From Chitinophagaceae bacterium (GTDB lineage: Bacteria; Bacteroidota; Bacteroidia; Chitinophagales; Chitinophagaceae), in assembly GCA_024707305.1 (NCBI GenBank), contig JANPZZ010000026.1, forward strand, positions 1-64,000: a DNA stretch of 64,000 nt, written 5' to 3'. The number at the start of each line of letters is the position of its first letter. Position 1 is the first letter of the stretch. The notes below the pieces were generated by a model that was not told where the DNA came from, made no database searches, and saw only the letters and a program-made list of their open reading frames with translations. Of the stretch, positions 19,275 through 30,432 are shown piece by piece. The position numbers and the translations under genes were made by a program.

Positions 19275-22101
19275 ATGGCAGGAATGGAATATAAGTTTGA
19301 TGTTATAGAAAAGAAATGGCAGGCTCAATGGAAAAAAGACCAGGCCTATCGCGTGAGTAATGTTAGCGATAAACCGAAGTATTATGTGCTGGATATGTTC
19401 CCTTACCCAAGTGGTGCCGGACTACATGTTGGTCATCCGCTGGGATATATTGCTTCAGACATTTACAGCCGCTATAAAAGATTGAAAGGTTTCAATGTGC
19501 TGCACCCAATGGGATTCGACAGCTTTGGATTGCCTGCAGAACAATATGCACTGGATACAGGCCAGCATCCTGCTGTAACCACGGAAAAGAATATCGCCAC
19601 CTTCAAACAACAGCTCGACAATATCGGATTCTGTTACGATTGGGAACGCGAAGTGCGTACCAGCGATGCGTCTTATTACAAATGGACGCAGTGGATCTTC
19701 CTGCAATTATTTGAAAGCTTCTTCAACAAGCAGACCCAAAAAGCAGAACCGATTGCCAACCTGCGTGCCGCGTTTGCAAAAGAAGGAAACAGCGCGCATC
19801 CCATGCCGAATGTGCAGCACCATCGTACAAAATTCACAGCAGATGAATGGAATGGCATGAGCCAGGCCGATCAGGAAGATATACTGATGCAGTACCGACT
19901 TGCGTATTGTGGTTATGGCGAAGTAAACTGGTGCGAAGGACTGGGAACCGTTTTGGCCAACGATGAAGTAGTAAATGGCGTGAGTGAAAGAGGTGGTTAT
20001 CCTGTTGTAAAGAAGAAATTGCGCCAATGGTATCTGCGCATTACCGAATACGCAGATCGATTGCTGGAAGGTCTCGAGAAAATCGAGTTCAGCGATGCAA
20101 TGAAGGAAATGCAAACCAACTGGATTGGAAAGAGTAGTGGGGCTGAGATAAACTTTGCAATTCAGCTCCCCCCCCAGCCCCCCTGAAGGAGGGGAGTGAA
20201 GAGGCTTCTATTTCCTTCCCCACCGGCGGAGTCCAGGAGGGGCTTCCATCCGCGTTTACACCACCCGCCCCGATACCATCTTTGGCGTTGACTTTATGGT
20301 AATCGCTCCCGAACATGACCTGGTAAAATCGATTACAACAGCGGAGCAAGCTGCTGCTGTGGAAGAATACATCGCGTATGTAAAAAGTCGTAGTGAACGT
20401 GAACGCATGGCTGAGAAAAATCAGCGGCGTATTCACAGGTGCTTATGCCATTAATCCATTTGACGGAAGGAAAATCCCAGTTTGGATTTCAGAATACGTG
20501 TTAGCGGGTTATGGTACTGGCGCAATTATGGCTGTGCCTTGCGGTGATGAACGTGATCATAAGTTTGCGCAACATTTTAATATCCCGATTACAAATATTA
20601 TCGGCAGCCATTACAACGGTGAAGAAGCAAACCCGACAAAAGATGCAGCTCGAAAATTCAGGTTTCTGAATGGACTGGTAATGCGCGAAGCAATTGAAGT
20701 TGCTATTGCGGAGATAGAAAAAGAGGAATCGGCACACGCAAAACCAATTATAAAATGCGTGATGCGGCCTTCAGCCGCCAACGCTATTGGGGCGAACCAT
20801 TCCCCATTGAATGGGCAGGAAATGTGGCATTGCCGTTGCCGACATCAGAACTTCCCTGAAACTGCCTGCCGTTGACAGCTACCAACCCGGCCCCGACGGA
20901 CAGGGTCCGCTGGCAAATATCCCTGAATGGACAGAACGCCGCCTGGAAACGAATACCATGCCCGGATATGCCGGCAGTAGTTGGTATTTCCTGCGCTATA
21001 TGGATCCCAAAAATGAACAGGAATTCTGCAGTCGACAGGCTTCTGATTACTGGGGGCAGGTAGACCTGTACATCGGCGGTACCGAACACGCGGTAGGGCA
21101 TTTGCTTTACAGCCGCATGTGGACAAAAGCCCTGTATGATCTTGGTTTTATTGGCCACGACGAACCGTTTAAAAAACTGGTAAACCAGGGAATGATACAG
21201 GGGAGCTCCCGATTTGTGTACCGGGTACGAGGGAAGAATGTGTTTGTTTCTGCTGGTTTAAAAGATCAATATGAAACGGATCCCGTACACGTGGATGTGA
21301 ATATCGTGGATGGTGTTGAACTCGACATCAGCGCTTTCCGCAACTGGCGCGAAGATTATAACAACGCTGAATTTGTTTTGGAAGACGGCAAATATATCTG
21401 CGGTACAGAAGTGGAGAAGATGTCGAAATCAAAATACAATACCGTAAACCCCGACGATCTGGTTGCACGCTACGGCGCTGATACATTCCGTATGTACGAA
21501 ATGTTTTTAGGCCCCGTGGAAATGAGCAAGCCCTGGGATACAAAAGGCATTGAAGGTGTACACCGCTTTTTGAAAAAACTCTGGCGTTTGTTCTTCGATG
21601 AAGTAAAAGGTAAAGTCTGGAACGAGGAAACACCGACTGCCGCAGAATGGAAGTTGTTGCACAAAACAATTCGCAAAATTGAAGAAGATACAGAGCGATT
21701 CAGTTTTAATACGGGTGTGAGTGGATTTATGATTGCGGTAAACGAACTCGGTGACCTGAAATGCCATAAACGTGCAATACTGGAACCACTGCTGATTTTG
21801 TTAACACCCTATGCGCCACATATCAGCGAAGAACTTTGGCACCTGTTGGGCAATAGTGGAAGCATTCTGGACGCAGCATATCCGAAATATGATGCTGCTG
21901 CACTCCACAGAAAGCGAAAAAGAGTATCCCGTATCTATCAACGGTAAAACACGTACTACACTGACACTTGCCCTGGATGCAACCCAACAACAGGTGGAAG
22001 AAATTGTGCTTGGGAATGAAGTGGTGCAAAAATGGATGGAAGGCAAACCACACAAGAAGATCATTTATGTAAAAGGAAGAATGATTAATGTGGTTGTATA
22101 A
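19275..22101 (+). CDS. leuS: Leucyl-tRNA synthetase (several frameshifts and an internal repeat element)
   Basis: LeuRS charges tRNA-Leu. Class I signatures are present: HIGH as [10 protein letters not shown] and KMSKS as [15 protein letters not shown]. The CP1 editing domain carries TTRPDTIFG. Six or so single-base shifts break the frame: two in the GC-rich element (C runs 20168-20183, G run 20239-20242), then A run 20416-20420, A run 20740-20743 (repair gives [18 protein letters not shown]), near 20854-20856, and near 21905. With these repaired the gene encodes about 942 residues, ending [15 protein letters not shown]. Being essential and otherwise conserved, it is taken as functional. The start could also be 19284 ([13 protein letters not shown]). 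Confidence 0.92.
20166..20247 (+). repeat. GC-rich palindromic element inserted in leuS
   Basis: Bases CTCCCCCCCC...GGGGAG and the following GAAGAGGCTTC stretch are out of character for leuS. They sit between the conserved GAEINFAI and [13 protein letters not shown]. With two missing homopolymer bases restored it would be read through as about 28 residues ([17 protein letters not shown], then PTGGVQEG). Normal LeuRS has a hairpin loop of only a few residues there. Confidence 0.7.
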
Positions 22102-22125
22102 GAAATGAAACACGATTATTTTTTT

Positions 22126-22160
22126 AAACGTCCTGGCTGAAAAAAGCGGGGACGTTTTTT
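22126..22160 (+). terminator. Intrinsic terminator after leuS
   Basis: AAACGTCC / GGACGTTT stem with a 16-base loop, followed by a T run. It lies 25 bases beyond the leuS stop. Confidence 0.75.
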
Positions 22161-22232
22161 TATTGTATAGAATAATCAGTTCTATAAAAATCGAACCGGA
22201 GCATTCTCATTCATCTTAATTAAATTCGTGAA

Positions 22233-23081
22233 ATGAAAAAGCTACTCCTCATAACCACGATTGTACTAATTGTAATGCCTGAACTATCTGCACAATCATT
22301 AAACGTGATGACCTTTAATATCCGTTTGAATACCGCATCGGATAGTTTAAATGCGTGGCCAAATCGCAAGGATCTTGTTCCTGCAGAAGTATTATTTCAT
22401 GAAGTGCATTTATTAGGGGTGCAGGAAGCGCTGCATGACCAGATGATAGATTTGCAGCAACGGTTGACTCAATACAAATCGGTAGGGGGCGGTCGTGATG
22501 ACGGGAAAGAAAAGGGGGAGTATAGCGCGATCTTTTACGATAGTACACGTTTGCAATTATTAAAAGGTGGAATGTTTTGGCTGAGTGAAACGCCTGATGT
22601 TGCCGGCAGCAAAAGTTGGGATGCGGCCATAACGCGTATGGTAACCTGGGCACGCTTCCGTGATCGCAAGACGAAAAAGGTTTTTTATATGTTTAATACC
22701 CATTTCGATCATATTGGAAAAGTTGCGCGACGCGAAAGTGCAAAGTTGATAATGAGTAAAGTTCGGGAACTTACCGGTAATACACCTGCCATCATCACTG
22801 GTGATTTTAATGCGGAGCCTTCCGATGAACCCATACGCGTTGTGATGAATCCTGATGATCCTTTGCGGTTTACGGATTCAAAACAGATCTCAGCAACCGG
22901 GCATTACGGACCTACTGGTACATTCAATGCGTTCCGTAATAAAGAAGTAAGCGACGAACCAATAGATTATATTTTCCTGCGTGGCAACTGGAAAGTAAGA
23001 AAGCATGCAACGATTTCACAAACCTGGGGCGGTCGTTTTGCAAGTGATCATTTCGCTGTATTAGCAGAACTGTCTCTATAA
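22233..23081 (+). CDS. Exported endonuclease/exonuclease/phosphatase-family protein
   Basis: 282 residues with a signal peptide (MKKLLLITTIVLIVMPEL, then SAQ). The EEP fold motifs are in order: MTFNIRLNTASDS, GVQEALHDQ (metal-binding Glu), NTHFDHIGKVARRESA, ITGDFNAEPSDEP (Asp/Asn) and ASDHFAVLAEL (Asp/His). Members hydrolyse phosphodiesters in nucleic acids, inositol phosphates or sphingolipids. The exported form with this layout is frequent in Bacteroidota, and the substrate is unknown. A bidirectional terminator follows. Confidence 0.88.
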   Translation: MKKLLLITTIVLIVMPELSAQSLNVMTFNIRLNTASDSLNAWPNRKDLVPAEVLFHEVHLLGVQEALHDQMIDLQQRLTQYKSVGGGRDDGKEKGEYSAIFYDSTRLQLLKGGMFWLSETPDVAGSKSWDAAITRMVTWARFRDRKTKKVFYMFNTHFDHIGKVARRESAKLIMSKVRELTGNTPAIITGDFNAEPSDEPIRVVMNPDDPLRFTDSKQISATGHYGPTGTFNAFRNKEVSDEPIDYIFLRGNWKVRKHATISQTWGGRFASDHFAVLAELSL

Positions 23082-23101
23082 TAATGCATTTCTATCGCAC
23101 C

Positions 23102-23126
23102 ATGACCGGACTTTGTCCGGTCATTT
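23102..23126. terminator. Bidirectional terminator
   Basis: ATGACCGGA / TCCGGTCAT with a CTTTG loop and T-rich right flank. It lies between the convergent EEP-family gene and the gene ending at 23127. Confidence 0.75.
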
Positions 23127-24158
23127 TTATTTTGGCTTGAACAGGCGGATCATTGCACTGCTTCCTTCCGTACTTTCCAGTCGTGCTTCGTAGCGTTGGT
23201 TATTTACTTCTGCTACCATATAGGATGTATTCGGCGGGATGGTTCCGAGGTTTTCGGCCACCATTACCAAAAAGTTATCATCATTGAGCTCACTTACGGC
23301 GAGTTTTACTTTGTATGCCTGGCCTGTAAGACGGATATGACTAAAGATGAGTCGATCGTTGAGGAACAGTGAAATGGAATCGCCGTCTATTTCCGCATTA
23401 TCATAAAAGCGCAATTCGATAGAATCTCCTGACAGCGGAATTTCTGTAACCAGAAGGTTGGTGCGCGTTCTGAATTTTTCTTCCGGTGTTTGCACCGCGA
23501 CTACAGGTGGGTTGTTGGCAACAACAACAGATGGTGGAATTGATACAAGCCCCGTTTCAGGTTTTTTAACCGGCTTAGGTTCTGGAATAAAAACCGGTTG
23601 CGTTATTTCAGGAGGTTTCACAAAAGCGATTGTGCTGATGCTGTCGATGATATAAGGGGCGTTTGCTCCGGCAGTAAAATTATCAATTACATAATCCCAT
23701 TCATCGGGGAACTGGCTGTAGTCGGTTTTATCGAGTTTTAAATCTGCACCAGGGCTGTCGTCCGTTATTTTTCCTGATTTGCCATTTAACATCATGCGCC
23801 CATCGCCGGGGCAATTGAAATCGGCGCGTGCTAAAAGCGGTACGCGGCCGGGGCCTCCGTTTCGTTCGGGCTTTTCTTCCAGCAATTGATCATCCCACCA
23901 CACCGCTTCGTTGCTATTCGCATCGAAATAACCACGAATGCTGTAGCGACGATATTGTCGCGGACCATCATGATAATAAGAAGTGCCACGCAGGCTGTCA
24001 CCCACCTGGATAATCTTTACTTCAACCTTTTGCCGATTTGATTTTCCTTTCCATACACCGGTGATCATTTGCGACCAGACCGTGTTGTTGCAAAGAATAA
24101 GTGCAATTATTAACAAGAAAGGTAACGGGCGTCTGATATAAAAGCGTTTGTAATTCAA
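23127..24158 (-). CDS. Exported protein of unknown function
   Basis: 343 residues with an N-terminal signal anchor or peptide (PLPFLLIIALILCNNTVWSQ). The first half (MITGVWKGKSNRQKVEVKI, YYHDGPRQYRRYSI) looks like a lipocalin-type beta domain in which GVWKG opens the barrel. A Pro-rich linker (FIPEPKPVKKPETG) joins it to a C-terminal beta domain (IELRFYDNAEIDGDSISLF) that recurs in secreted Bacteroidota proteins. No catalytic motif is evident. It is probably periplasmic or surface-located, and no specific function is proposed. Confidence 0.72.
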   Translation of the reverse strand: MNYKRFYIRRPLPFLLIIALILCNNTVWSQMITGVWKGKSNRQKVEVKIIQVGDSLRGTSYYHDGPRQYRRYSIRGYFDANSNEAVWWDDQLLEEKPERNGGPGRVPLLARADFNCPGDGRMMLNGKSGKITDDSPGADLKLDKTDYSQFPDEWDYVIDNFTAGANAPYIIDSISTIAFVKPPEITQPVFIPEPKPVKKPETGLVSIPPSVVVANNPPVVAVQTPEEKFRTRTNLLVTEIPLSGDSIELRFYDNAEIDGDSISLFLNDRLIFSHIRLTGQAYKVKLAVSELNDDNFLVMVAENLGTIPPNTSYMVAEVNNQRYEARLESTEGSSAMIRLFKPK

Positions 24159-24378
24159 TCAGATAATTTAAAATGAATGAAATTAAGCCCACCCGTTTGC
24201 GGGTTTTTGCAGGCATTAATGCATCTAATTAATCTATAACGCTCAATAAATTATCAAATTACTGCTGCTACAAAATTTTCTGTTAAAAATTGTGGTGATA
24301 AAAAAAAATGAATATCTTCCACTAACCGATACTCCGCTGGACAACCAAAACCCAAGACCAATCACACAAACTCTGCTT

Positions 24379-27300
24379 ATGAGAAAGATCTACTTTCTGC
24401 TTTTATTCGTATGCTCATTTCTTGCAAATTTTAATCTGGCCGCCCAGACTACCCTAACCATTCCTGCAGCCAACACCAATGATGGTTCTCTCAGGCAGCC
24501 GCTGGGTACCTATTGGGGTTTTGAAAAATCTGCTCTTATATTCAGGCCGTCGGAATTCAATGGCGTATTTGGACAGATAACAGCCATCGCTTTTTATGTA
24601 GACGCGTTGGCTACTCCGGGACAGATGACGAATGTAAGAGTCTACATGAAAAAAGCGACCCGATGCTTTTACAACAGAAACAACTTATCTCGAGGAGAAA
24701 ACAGGTGCGACGCTGGTTTTTGGTCCCACTAACTTACCAGCAGCGGGACTTGTTGTTGGTCAGTGGTATGAGATTACGCTCGCTACACCATTTGTTTATG
24801 ATGGCAGTGAGAATCTTGAAATACTGGTAGAAACAAATGCAACGGGCACCGGTAATGAAGGAAGTACGGGAAAACGTTTCCGTTATTCAAACCAGCCGGA
24901 TGAGTCTGTTTTTCAGATTTGGGCTGAAGACACAGAAGAAGAAGAAGATGCTCTCGGTATACGCGGGGCACTTCGCAGCAATATTCGTTTCAAGGTTTCT
25001 GAACCACCTTGTGTAACAAATGGCTTTACTGGCGGAGATGCCCAGGCTTCTACCATCACACCTTGCGCAGGCGCATTTTTCGACCTGTCTGTTACGGGTT
25101 CAAGCACTGGCAGCGGAATAACTTATCAGTGGCAGTCGTCGGCAGACAATTCTACGTGGACTGATGTTCCTGGTGCAACTGCTGCATCCTTCTCTACTTC
25201 CCACGCAGCTACAACTTATTATAGAAGAAAAATGACCTGCTCTGGTACAGAGGTTTATTCAGAAAGTATCCAGGTAGGATTTGCAGGTGGTGCAACATTG
25301 CCCATCATGGAAGACTTTGCTAACTATGCAACGCAGTTCCCACCTTCCTGCTGGACGATTTCAAATACAACCTACCTGCTTGGCAATGCAGCCAGCGCTT
25401 ACGGCATTGGCCTGGGTTCAATTCAGTTTGGATTTTATAATACGCAAAATAACCTGGAAGTAGCAACGCCTGTATTTAGTCCGTTGCCTGCCAACTACCG
25501 ATTGACATTCGATCATGCTTATGCGACCTTCACATTCGGTGGAGATGATGCATTGGAGATATTATACTCAACTGATGGTGGCCTTACCTATTCACTGCTT
25601 GTAAGTCTTGAAGGTGGTTTTGATGGTCCTTTGAACACAGGTGGTGATGAATTGTTTGAATATGTGCCAACATCTGCGCAGTGGGCAAATAAAGCATTTG
25701 CACTGCCGGCAGGTGTGAACCGCATTCTCTTCCGCGGTGTATCGGGCTGGGGTAATGATCTTTATCTTGATAATATAACGATTGAAGAAACACCAGCCTG
25801 TCTGCCACCAACGAATCTGCGTGCAGCTGGCTTAAGTGCAACGACACATCAAATTAGCTGGGCTGCTTCTCCTTCGGCTCCGGGTTCAGGTTACCAGTGG
25901 GAAGTAAGAACATCCGGTGCAGCAGGTAGCGGTGCTGCCGGACTGGTAGCAAGTGGTAACACAGCTGCCGGCGTGTTGACGGCAACAGCAACTGGCCTCA
26001 CAGGTAATACAACCTATCAGTTCTTTGTTCGTTCAGATTGTAGTGCAGGACTATATAGCTCCTGGTCGATGGCAGGCAATTTTAAAACAACATGCGATCC
26101 AACCAACGTACCGTATTTCCAAAACTTTGACAATGCCTTCAGTCCAAACCTCCCCGATTGTATATTGACAGAAGATCTGAACGGCGGAGGTAAATGGCAA
26201 CTGTGGTATGATGCGGATATTGTAGTAAGTACACCACCTAATAGCATGTGGTATACTTACAATGTTTCAATTCCTGGCGACGACTGGTTCTTCCTGCAGG
26301 GGCTTAACCTGGAAGCTGGAAAATCATACACGTTGAGCTTTAAATACAAAGCGTCTGACGGTCCAACATGGGTAGAGAACCTGGAAGTGAAATATGGCAA
26401 TGCGCCAAATGCAGCTGCGATGACCAGCGCTGCCATCTTCAGTGAAACCAGCATTTCATCTAAAGCTGATGATGAGTTTTCTGTTGCTACAGTAGTATTC
26501 ACCGTTCCTGCTAATGGCGTTTATTACATCGGCTTCCGTTGCTTCTCAGCTGCCGACAATGCATACCTGTTTATTGATGATGTTAGCGTAGAATCTTGCG
26601 CATCGCCAGCAAATGTGAAAGCGATCAGCCCAACTTCAACTACTGCAAGTGTTTCATTTGTTTCTGCAGGTAGTAGCTTTATTGTAGAGTATGGTCCTGT
26701 TGGATTTACTCCTGGTACGGGCGCAACAGCAGGCGGCGGTACAATTGTAACCGGTGCTACGTCGCCAATCAACATTACAGGTCTTACTGCAAACACCTTG
26801 TATGATGTGTATATACGTCAGAGCTGCGATGGCGGCGCTGAGTTTAGCGGAAACACTAAAGTTTCTGTAAGAACTCTGTGCGCACCAGTGAATCTGCCTT
26901 ATACGCAAGACTTCACAGGTGTGGTGGTGCCAGCTCTTCCAGCTTGCGTATCGTTGCAGGATCTGAATGGCGGACCTACCTGGGCTACTGTTACACCTAA
27001 TGCTGCGTGGGGCTTTAATGGCACCGCACTGCGTTATCTGTATAGTGAAACCACTCCGGCCGATGACTGGTTATTTATCCAGGGTGTGAATCTGGAAGCT
27101 GGTAAGAATTATGAAGTATCATTTAAATATGGTAGCACCGATCCGCTGTATCCTGAAAGAATGAAAGTGGGTATCGGTACAGAAGCACAGGCTTCGGCAA
27201 TGACTACCACATTGCTTGATTACCCCAATATCATCGCCAACGCTGCAGCACCATTTGCAAACCTGGGTCGCACACTGTTTACAGTTCCGGCCGATGGTGC

Positions 27301-29014
27301 TTATTATTTAGGCTTCCATGCTTACTCACATGCGGATAACTTCCAGCTATTCCTGGATAGCATTGTGGTAAGGGAAATTCCGCCAGTGGATGTGGGTGTA
27401 ACAGCAACGTCAAGTCTTCCAACTTGTCCCACTAACGATATTCAGGTTACAGCGACAGTTAGAAACTTCAACCTGCTGGATATCGACTTCAGCGCTTACC
27501 CTGTAACAGTTACAGTTGACGTTACCGGTTCTGCAACTACCTCAGTTAGCACGGTAATTAATTCTGGTACACTGGCTGCAGGTGCAACGCAAACAGTTAC
27601 ACTCCCGGGCTTCAACCTGGCAGCGGGTGCGTATACAATTAGCACCTCTACCAGTTCGCCTGATGATGGTGTTGCAAACAACAATGCGTTAAATCAGTTT
27701 GTGGTAGTGAATGCTTCACCGGCAGCGGCAGTATTTACACCTGCAGCGCCTGCAGTGTGCGAAGGCGGAACATTACAATTAAATACGCAGTTTACTGCAC
27801 CAGCTCCTGCTCCAACCACAATGCCTGCTGTATCATCGGGTGCAATCAACCTGCCGATCCCGGATGGAAACGTAGTGGGTGTTAACCATACATTGACGGT
27901 ATCAGGTATCCCTGCTACATCAGTGGTTACCGGAATTAGTGTAACATTGAATGCTACGCATACATGGAACGCCGACCTTACCTTTACGCTGCGTGCGCCA
28001 AACGGGCGTATCCTTACACTGGCAACAAACAGGGGTGGCAACGGTGACGGTTATTCAAATGTGATTATCAGTTCTACTGGCACTGCAACCTTGCCTGCCG
28101 GTAATACTACTCCCATCACGGGAACATTTGCACCAGATGCAACACTGGGTGTAGGTGCAACAGGTTTTGCTGGTAACGCAACAAGTTTTGCTGATCTGTA
28201 TTCTGTAGGTAATGGTAACTGGACACTTGCAGTGAGAGACGGTACATCATTTGACGCTGGCACATTGACTTCATGGTCAATCACCATCACTTATGGTCAA
28301 CCTCACCCTGTAGTTACCTGGACGCCAACGACAGGTCTGTTTACCGATGCTGCGGCCACCGTTCCATATGTTGCTAACAGCAATGCTTACAGTGTATATG
28401 TGAAACCAGCAGCTGCAACAGCTTACACCGTTACAAGCACAAGTTCATTTGGTTGTACAACCACGCGTACGGTAACGGTGAATGTTAACCCCAACCCGGT
28501 TGTTAACATTGCTCAACTGCCAACACGTATTTGCGTAAGCGATCCTGAAGTTGATCTGGCTGCATCGCCGATTGGTGGTAGCTGGTCTGGCTCGGGCGTC
28601 TCTGGAAACAGCCTCATACCACCAGCAGTTGGAACTTCTGGCACATTCCCGCTCACGTATCGCTATACCGATAACCAGGGTTGTACTACCGCTGCTACGG
28701 TTCAGGCGAAAATTGATGAGTGTCCAGAACGCGTTCGCCTGTTGCGTGACGATGCAGTGATCCTGTTCCCTAATCCAAACAATGGACAGTTTAATATCCG
28801 CATCAACAGTACGTTGTACAACAAGCTGACCATGCGTGTTTACACCACAAGCGGTTTAGCTGTACGTACTCAACAGTTCGATGGTCTGGCATACGGTCGC
28901 GTAATTCCGATCGATCTGACCAATCTGCCTTCTGGTTCTTACATGGTACAGTTCCTGTACTTTGGTGGACCAAGAACTTCAGAGAAAACGTTTAACGTGA
29001 TTGTTGGAAAATAA
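24379..29014 (+). CDS. Giant T9SS-secreted surface protein with choice-of-anchor, FN3 and P-domain modules (one frameshift)
   Basis: About 1545 residues. The start at 24379 opens a signal peptide (MRKIYFLLLFVCSFLANF, then AAQ); the frame upstream is not signal-like. An extra C at 24659-24661 breaks the frame; repair gives MKKATDAFTTETTYLEE. Modules in order are an N-terminal beta domain, an Ig-like part (ITYQWQSSADNSTWTDV), and three choice-of-anchor-J/cleaved-adhesin-like domains (each with a PDCxx-DLNGG or PPSCW region and a DDWxFIQG motif). FN3 modules lie between these. A proprotein-convertase-like P domain follows (THTWNADLTFTLRAPNG), then an Ig-like repeat. The T9SS type A end is VILFPNPNNGQFNIRIN, finishing FNVIVGK. 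It is likely a cell-surface adhesin. Confidence 0.82.
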
Positions 29015-29030
29015 TCGCGGAAACATACCA

Positions 29031-29071
29031 AAAGGAAAAGGCAACCCTTCCCGGTTGCCTTTTCCTTTTTT
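29031..29071. terminator. Bidirectional terminator
   Basis: AAAGGAAAAGGCAACC / GGTTGCCTTTTCCTTT with a short loop, A-rich on the left and T-rich on the right. It separates the giant surface-protein gene from the small convergent gene at 29077. Confidence 0.85.
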
Positions 29072-29076
29072 ATTGA

Positions 29077-29202
29077 TCAGAAGTATTCTTCTACCAGTTG
29101 TTTAAATTCATCACTGAGCGACAATGGCGGACGTTTGCGTCGGGCGCGCTGGTACCAGTAGTCGGCATTTGCTAAATGAAGATAAGCCTCGAGTTTTTCC
29201 AT
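29077..29202 (-). CDS. Small hypothetical protein (41 residues)
   Basis: Minus-strand frame from an ATG at 29202 to a TGA at 29077: MEKLEAYLHLANADYWYQRA, then RRKRPPLSLSDEFKQLVEEY and F. Composition is protein-like and amphipathic with a basic centre, and the stop lies just beyond a strong terminator. Divergent from ruvB. No known family is recognised, and so short a frame could be chance. Confidence 0.45.
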   Translation of the reverse strand: MEKLEAYLHLANADYWYQRARRKRPPLSLSDEFKQLVEEYF

Positions 29203-29229
29203 TTGTAAACCTTACCTATATTACCTTTG
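29202..29229 (+). promoter_or_regulatory. Candidate promoter of ruvB
   Basis: TTTG at 29202-29205, 16 bases, then TACCTTTG at 29222-29229, matching the Bacteroidota -33/-7 pattern with slightly short spacing. ruvB starts 38 bases downstream. Confidence 0.5.
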
Positions 29230-29267
29230 ATACTCATCGTACCAAACAAAAATAAACGAATTACCGG

Positions 29268-30293
29268 ATGCCGAATCCCAATTTAGACTCATCGCAACCG
29301 CTTTCAGCATCAGACAGGGAGTTTGAAAATAATATCCGGCCGTCGCAAATCAGTGAATTTGCGGGGCAGGAGCAGCTGATTGAAAACCTCCGGATATTTA
29401 TCCGGGCGGCGAAGCTGCGCGGTGAAGCATTGGACCATGTGTTGTTTCACGGCCCTCCCGGTTTGGGGAAAACGACGCTGTCGCGCATTGTGGCAAATGA
29501 GTTGGGCGTAAATATTAAAGAAACATCGGGGCCGGTAATTGAAAAACCCGGCGACCTGGCGGGGTTGCTTACAAGCCTCGAACCCAATGATGTTTTATTT
29601 ATAGATGAAATCCATCGCCTGAGCACAGTAGTGGAGGAATATTTGTATGCAGCCATGGAGGATTATCGTATCGATATAATGATTGATACAGGCCCCAATG
29701 CACGCAGTATTCAAATCAATTTAAATCCTTTTACGCTTATTGGCGCAACCACGCGCAGCGGATTGTTGACAGCTCCATTGCTTTCCCGTTTTGCCATTAA
29801 ATCGCGTTTGCAATATTATAATACGGCCACGTTGCAGAAAATCATTCAGCGTGCAGCGGGTATTTTAAATGTTTCAATATCGGAAGATGCTGTGGCGGAA
29901 ATTGCGCGTCGTAGTCGCGCCACGCCACGTATTGCAAACGGTTTGCTGCGCCGCGTACGTGATTTTGCGCAGGTGCTTAATGACGGAAAAATTGATCTTG
30001 GCATTACACAACATGCGCTCAAAGCATTGAATGTAGATGAACATGGGCTGGATGAAATGGATAACCGCATTCTTCTTGTCATCATTGAAAAATTCAAAGG
30101 TGGCCCGGTTGGTATAGGTACCATCGCAACTGCTGTAGGCGAAGAAGCGGGTACACTCGAAGAAGTTTATGAACCCTTTCTGATACAGGAAGGATTTTTA
30201 CAACGCACCCCCCGCGGCCGCGAAGTAACCGCAAAAGCGTACGAACACTTAAAACGCCAACACCCGGGCGGAGGAGAAAACCTGTTGTTTTAA
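29268..30293 (+). CDS. ruvB: Holliday junction branch migration helicase RuvB
   Basis: A 341-residue AAA+ ATPase driving branch migration of four-way junctions with RuvA. Motifs seen: Walker [16 protein letters not shown], Walker [11 protein letters not shown], sensor 1 [11 protein letters not shown], the arginine-finger region [10 protein letters not shown] and the C-terminal winged helix ([20 protein letters not shown]). Intact frame. Its stop codon is followed within two bases by a run of GTGGAAAT octamers. Confidence 0.97.
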   Translation: MPNPNLDSSQPLSASDREFENNIRPSQISEFAGQEQLIENLRIFIRAAKLRGEALDHVLFHGPPGLGKTTLSRIVANELGVNIKETSGPVIEKPGDLAGLLTSLEPNDVLFIDEIHRLSTVVEEYLYAAMEDYRIDIMIDTGPNARSIQINLNPFTLIGATTRSGLLTAPLLSRFAIKSRLQYYNTATLQKIIQRAAGILNVSISEDAVAEIARRSRATPRIANGLLRRVRDFAQVLNDGKIDLGITQHALKALNVDEHGLDEMDNRILLVIIEKFKGGPVGIGTIATAVGEEAGTLEEVYEPFLIQEGFLQRTPRGREVTAKAYEHLKRQHPGGGENLLF

Positions 30294-30294
30294 T

Positions 30295-30371
30295 GTGGAA
30301 ATGTGGAAATGTGGAAATAGAGGCGCCTAATGTGACAATGTGGAAATATGACGATAGGAAAATGTGGCTAC
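30295..30371 (+). repeat. Inverted-octamer element, copy 2 (left arm only)
   Basis: Three TGGAAATG octamers directly after the ruvB stop, then GGCGCCTAATGTGACAATG and a further TGGAAATATGACGATAGG. The GCCTAAT-TGACAATGTGGA core recurs at 31319-31339 on the other side of the next gene. Confidence 0.7.
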
Positions 30372-30432
30372 GGTTAGAATTGTGAGTCACGCGGATAACA
30401 TCAACAAATAAGTCATTATTTGCTATGGAATT

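Noticed and set aside
19275-22101. leuS as a pseudogene
   Set aside because: The enzyme is essential, all catalytic motifs are intact, and each break lies in or near a short base run and is repaired by one base.
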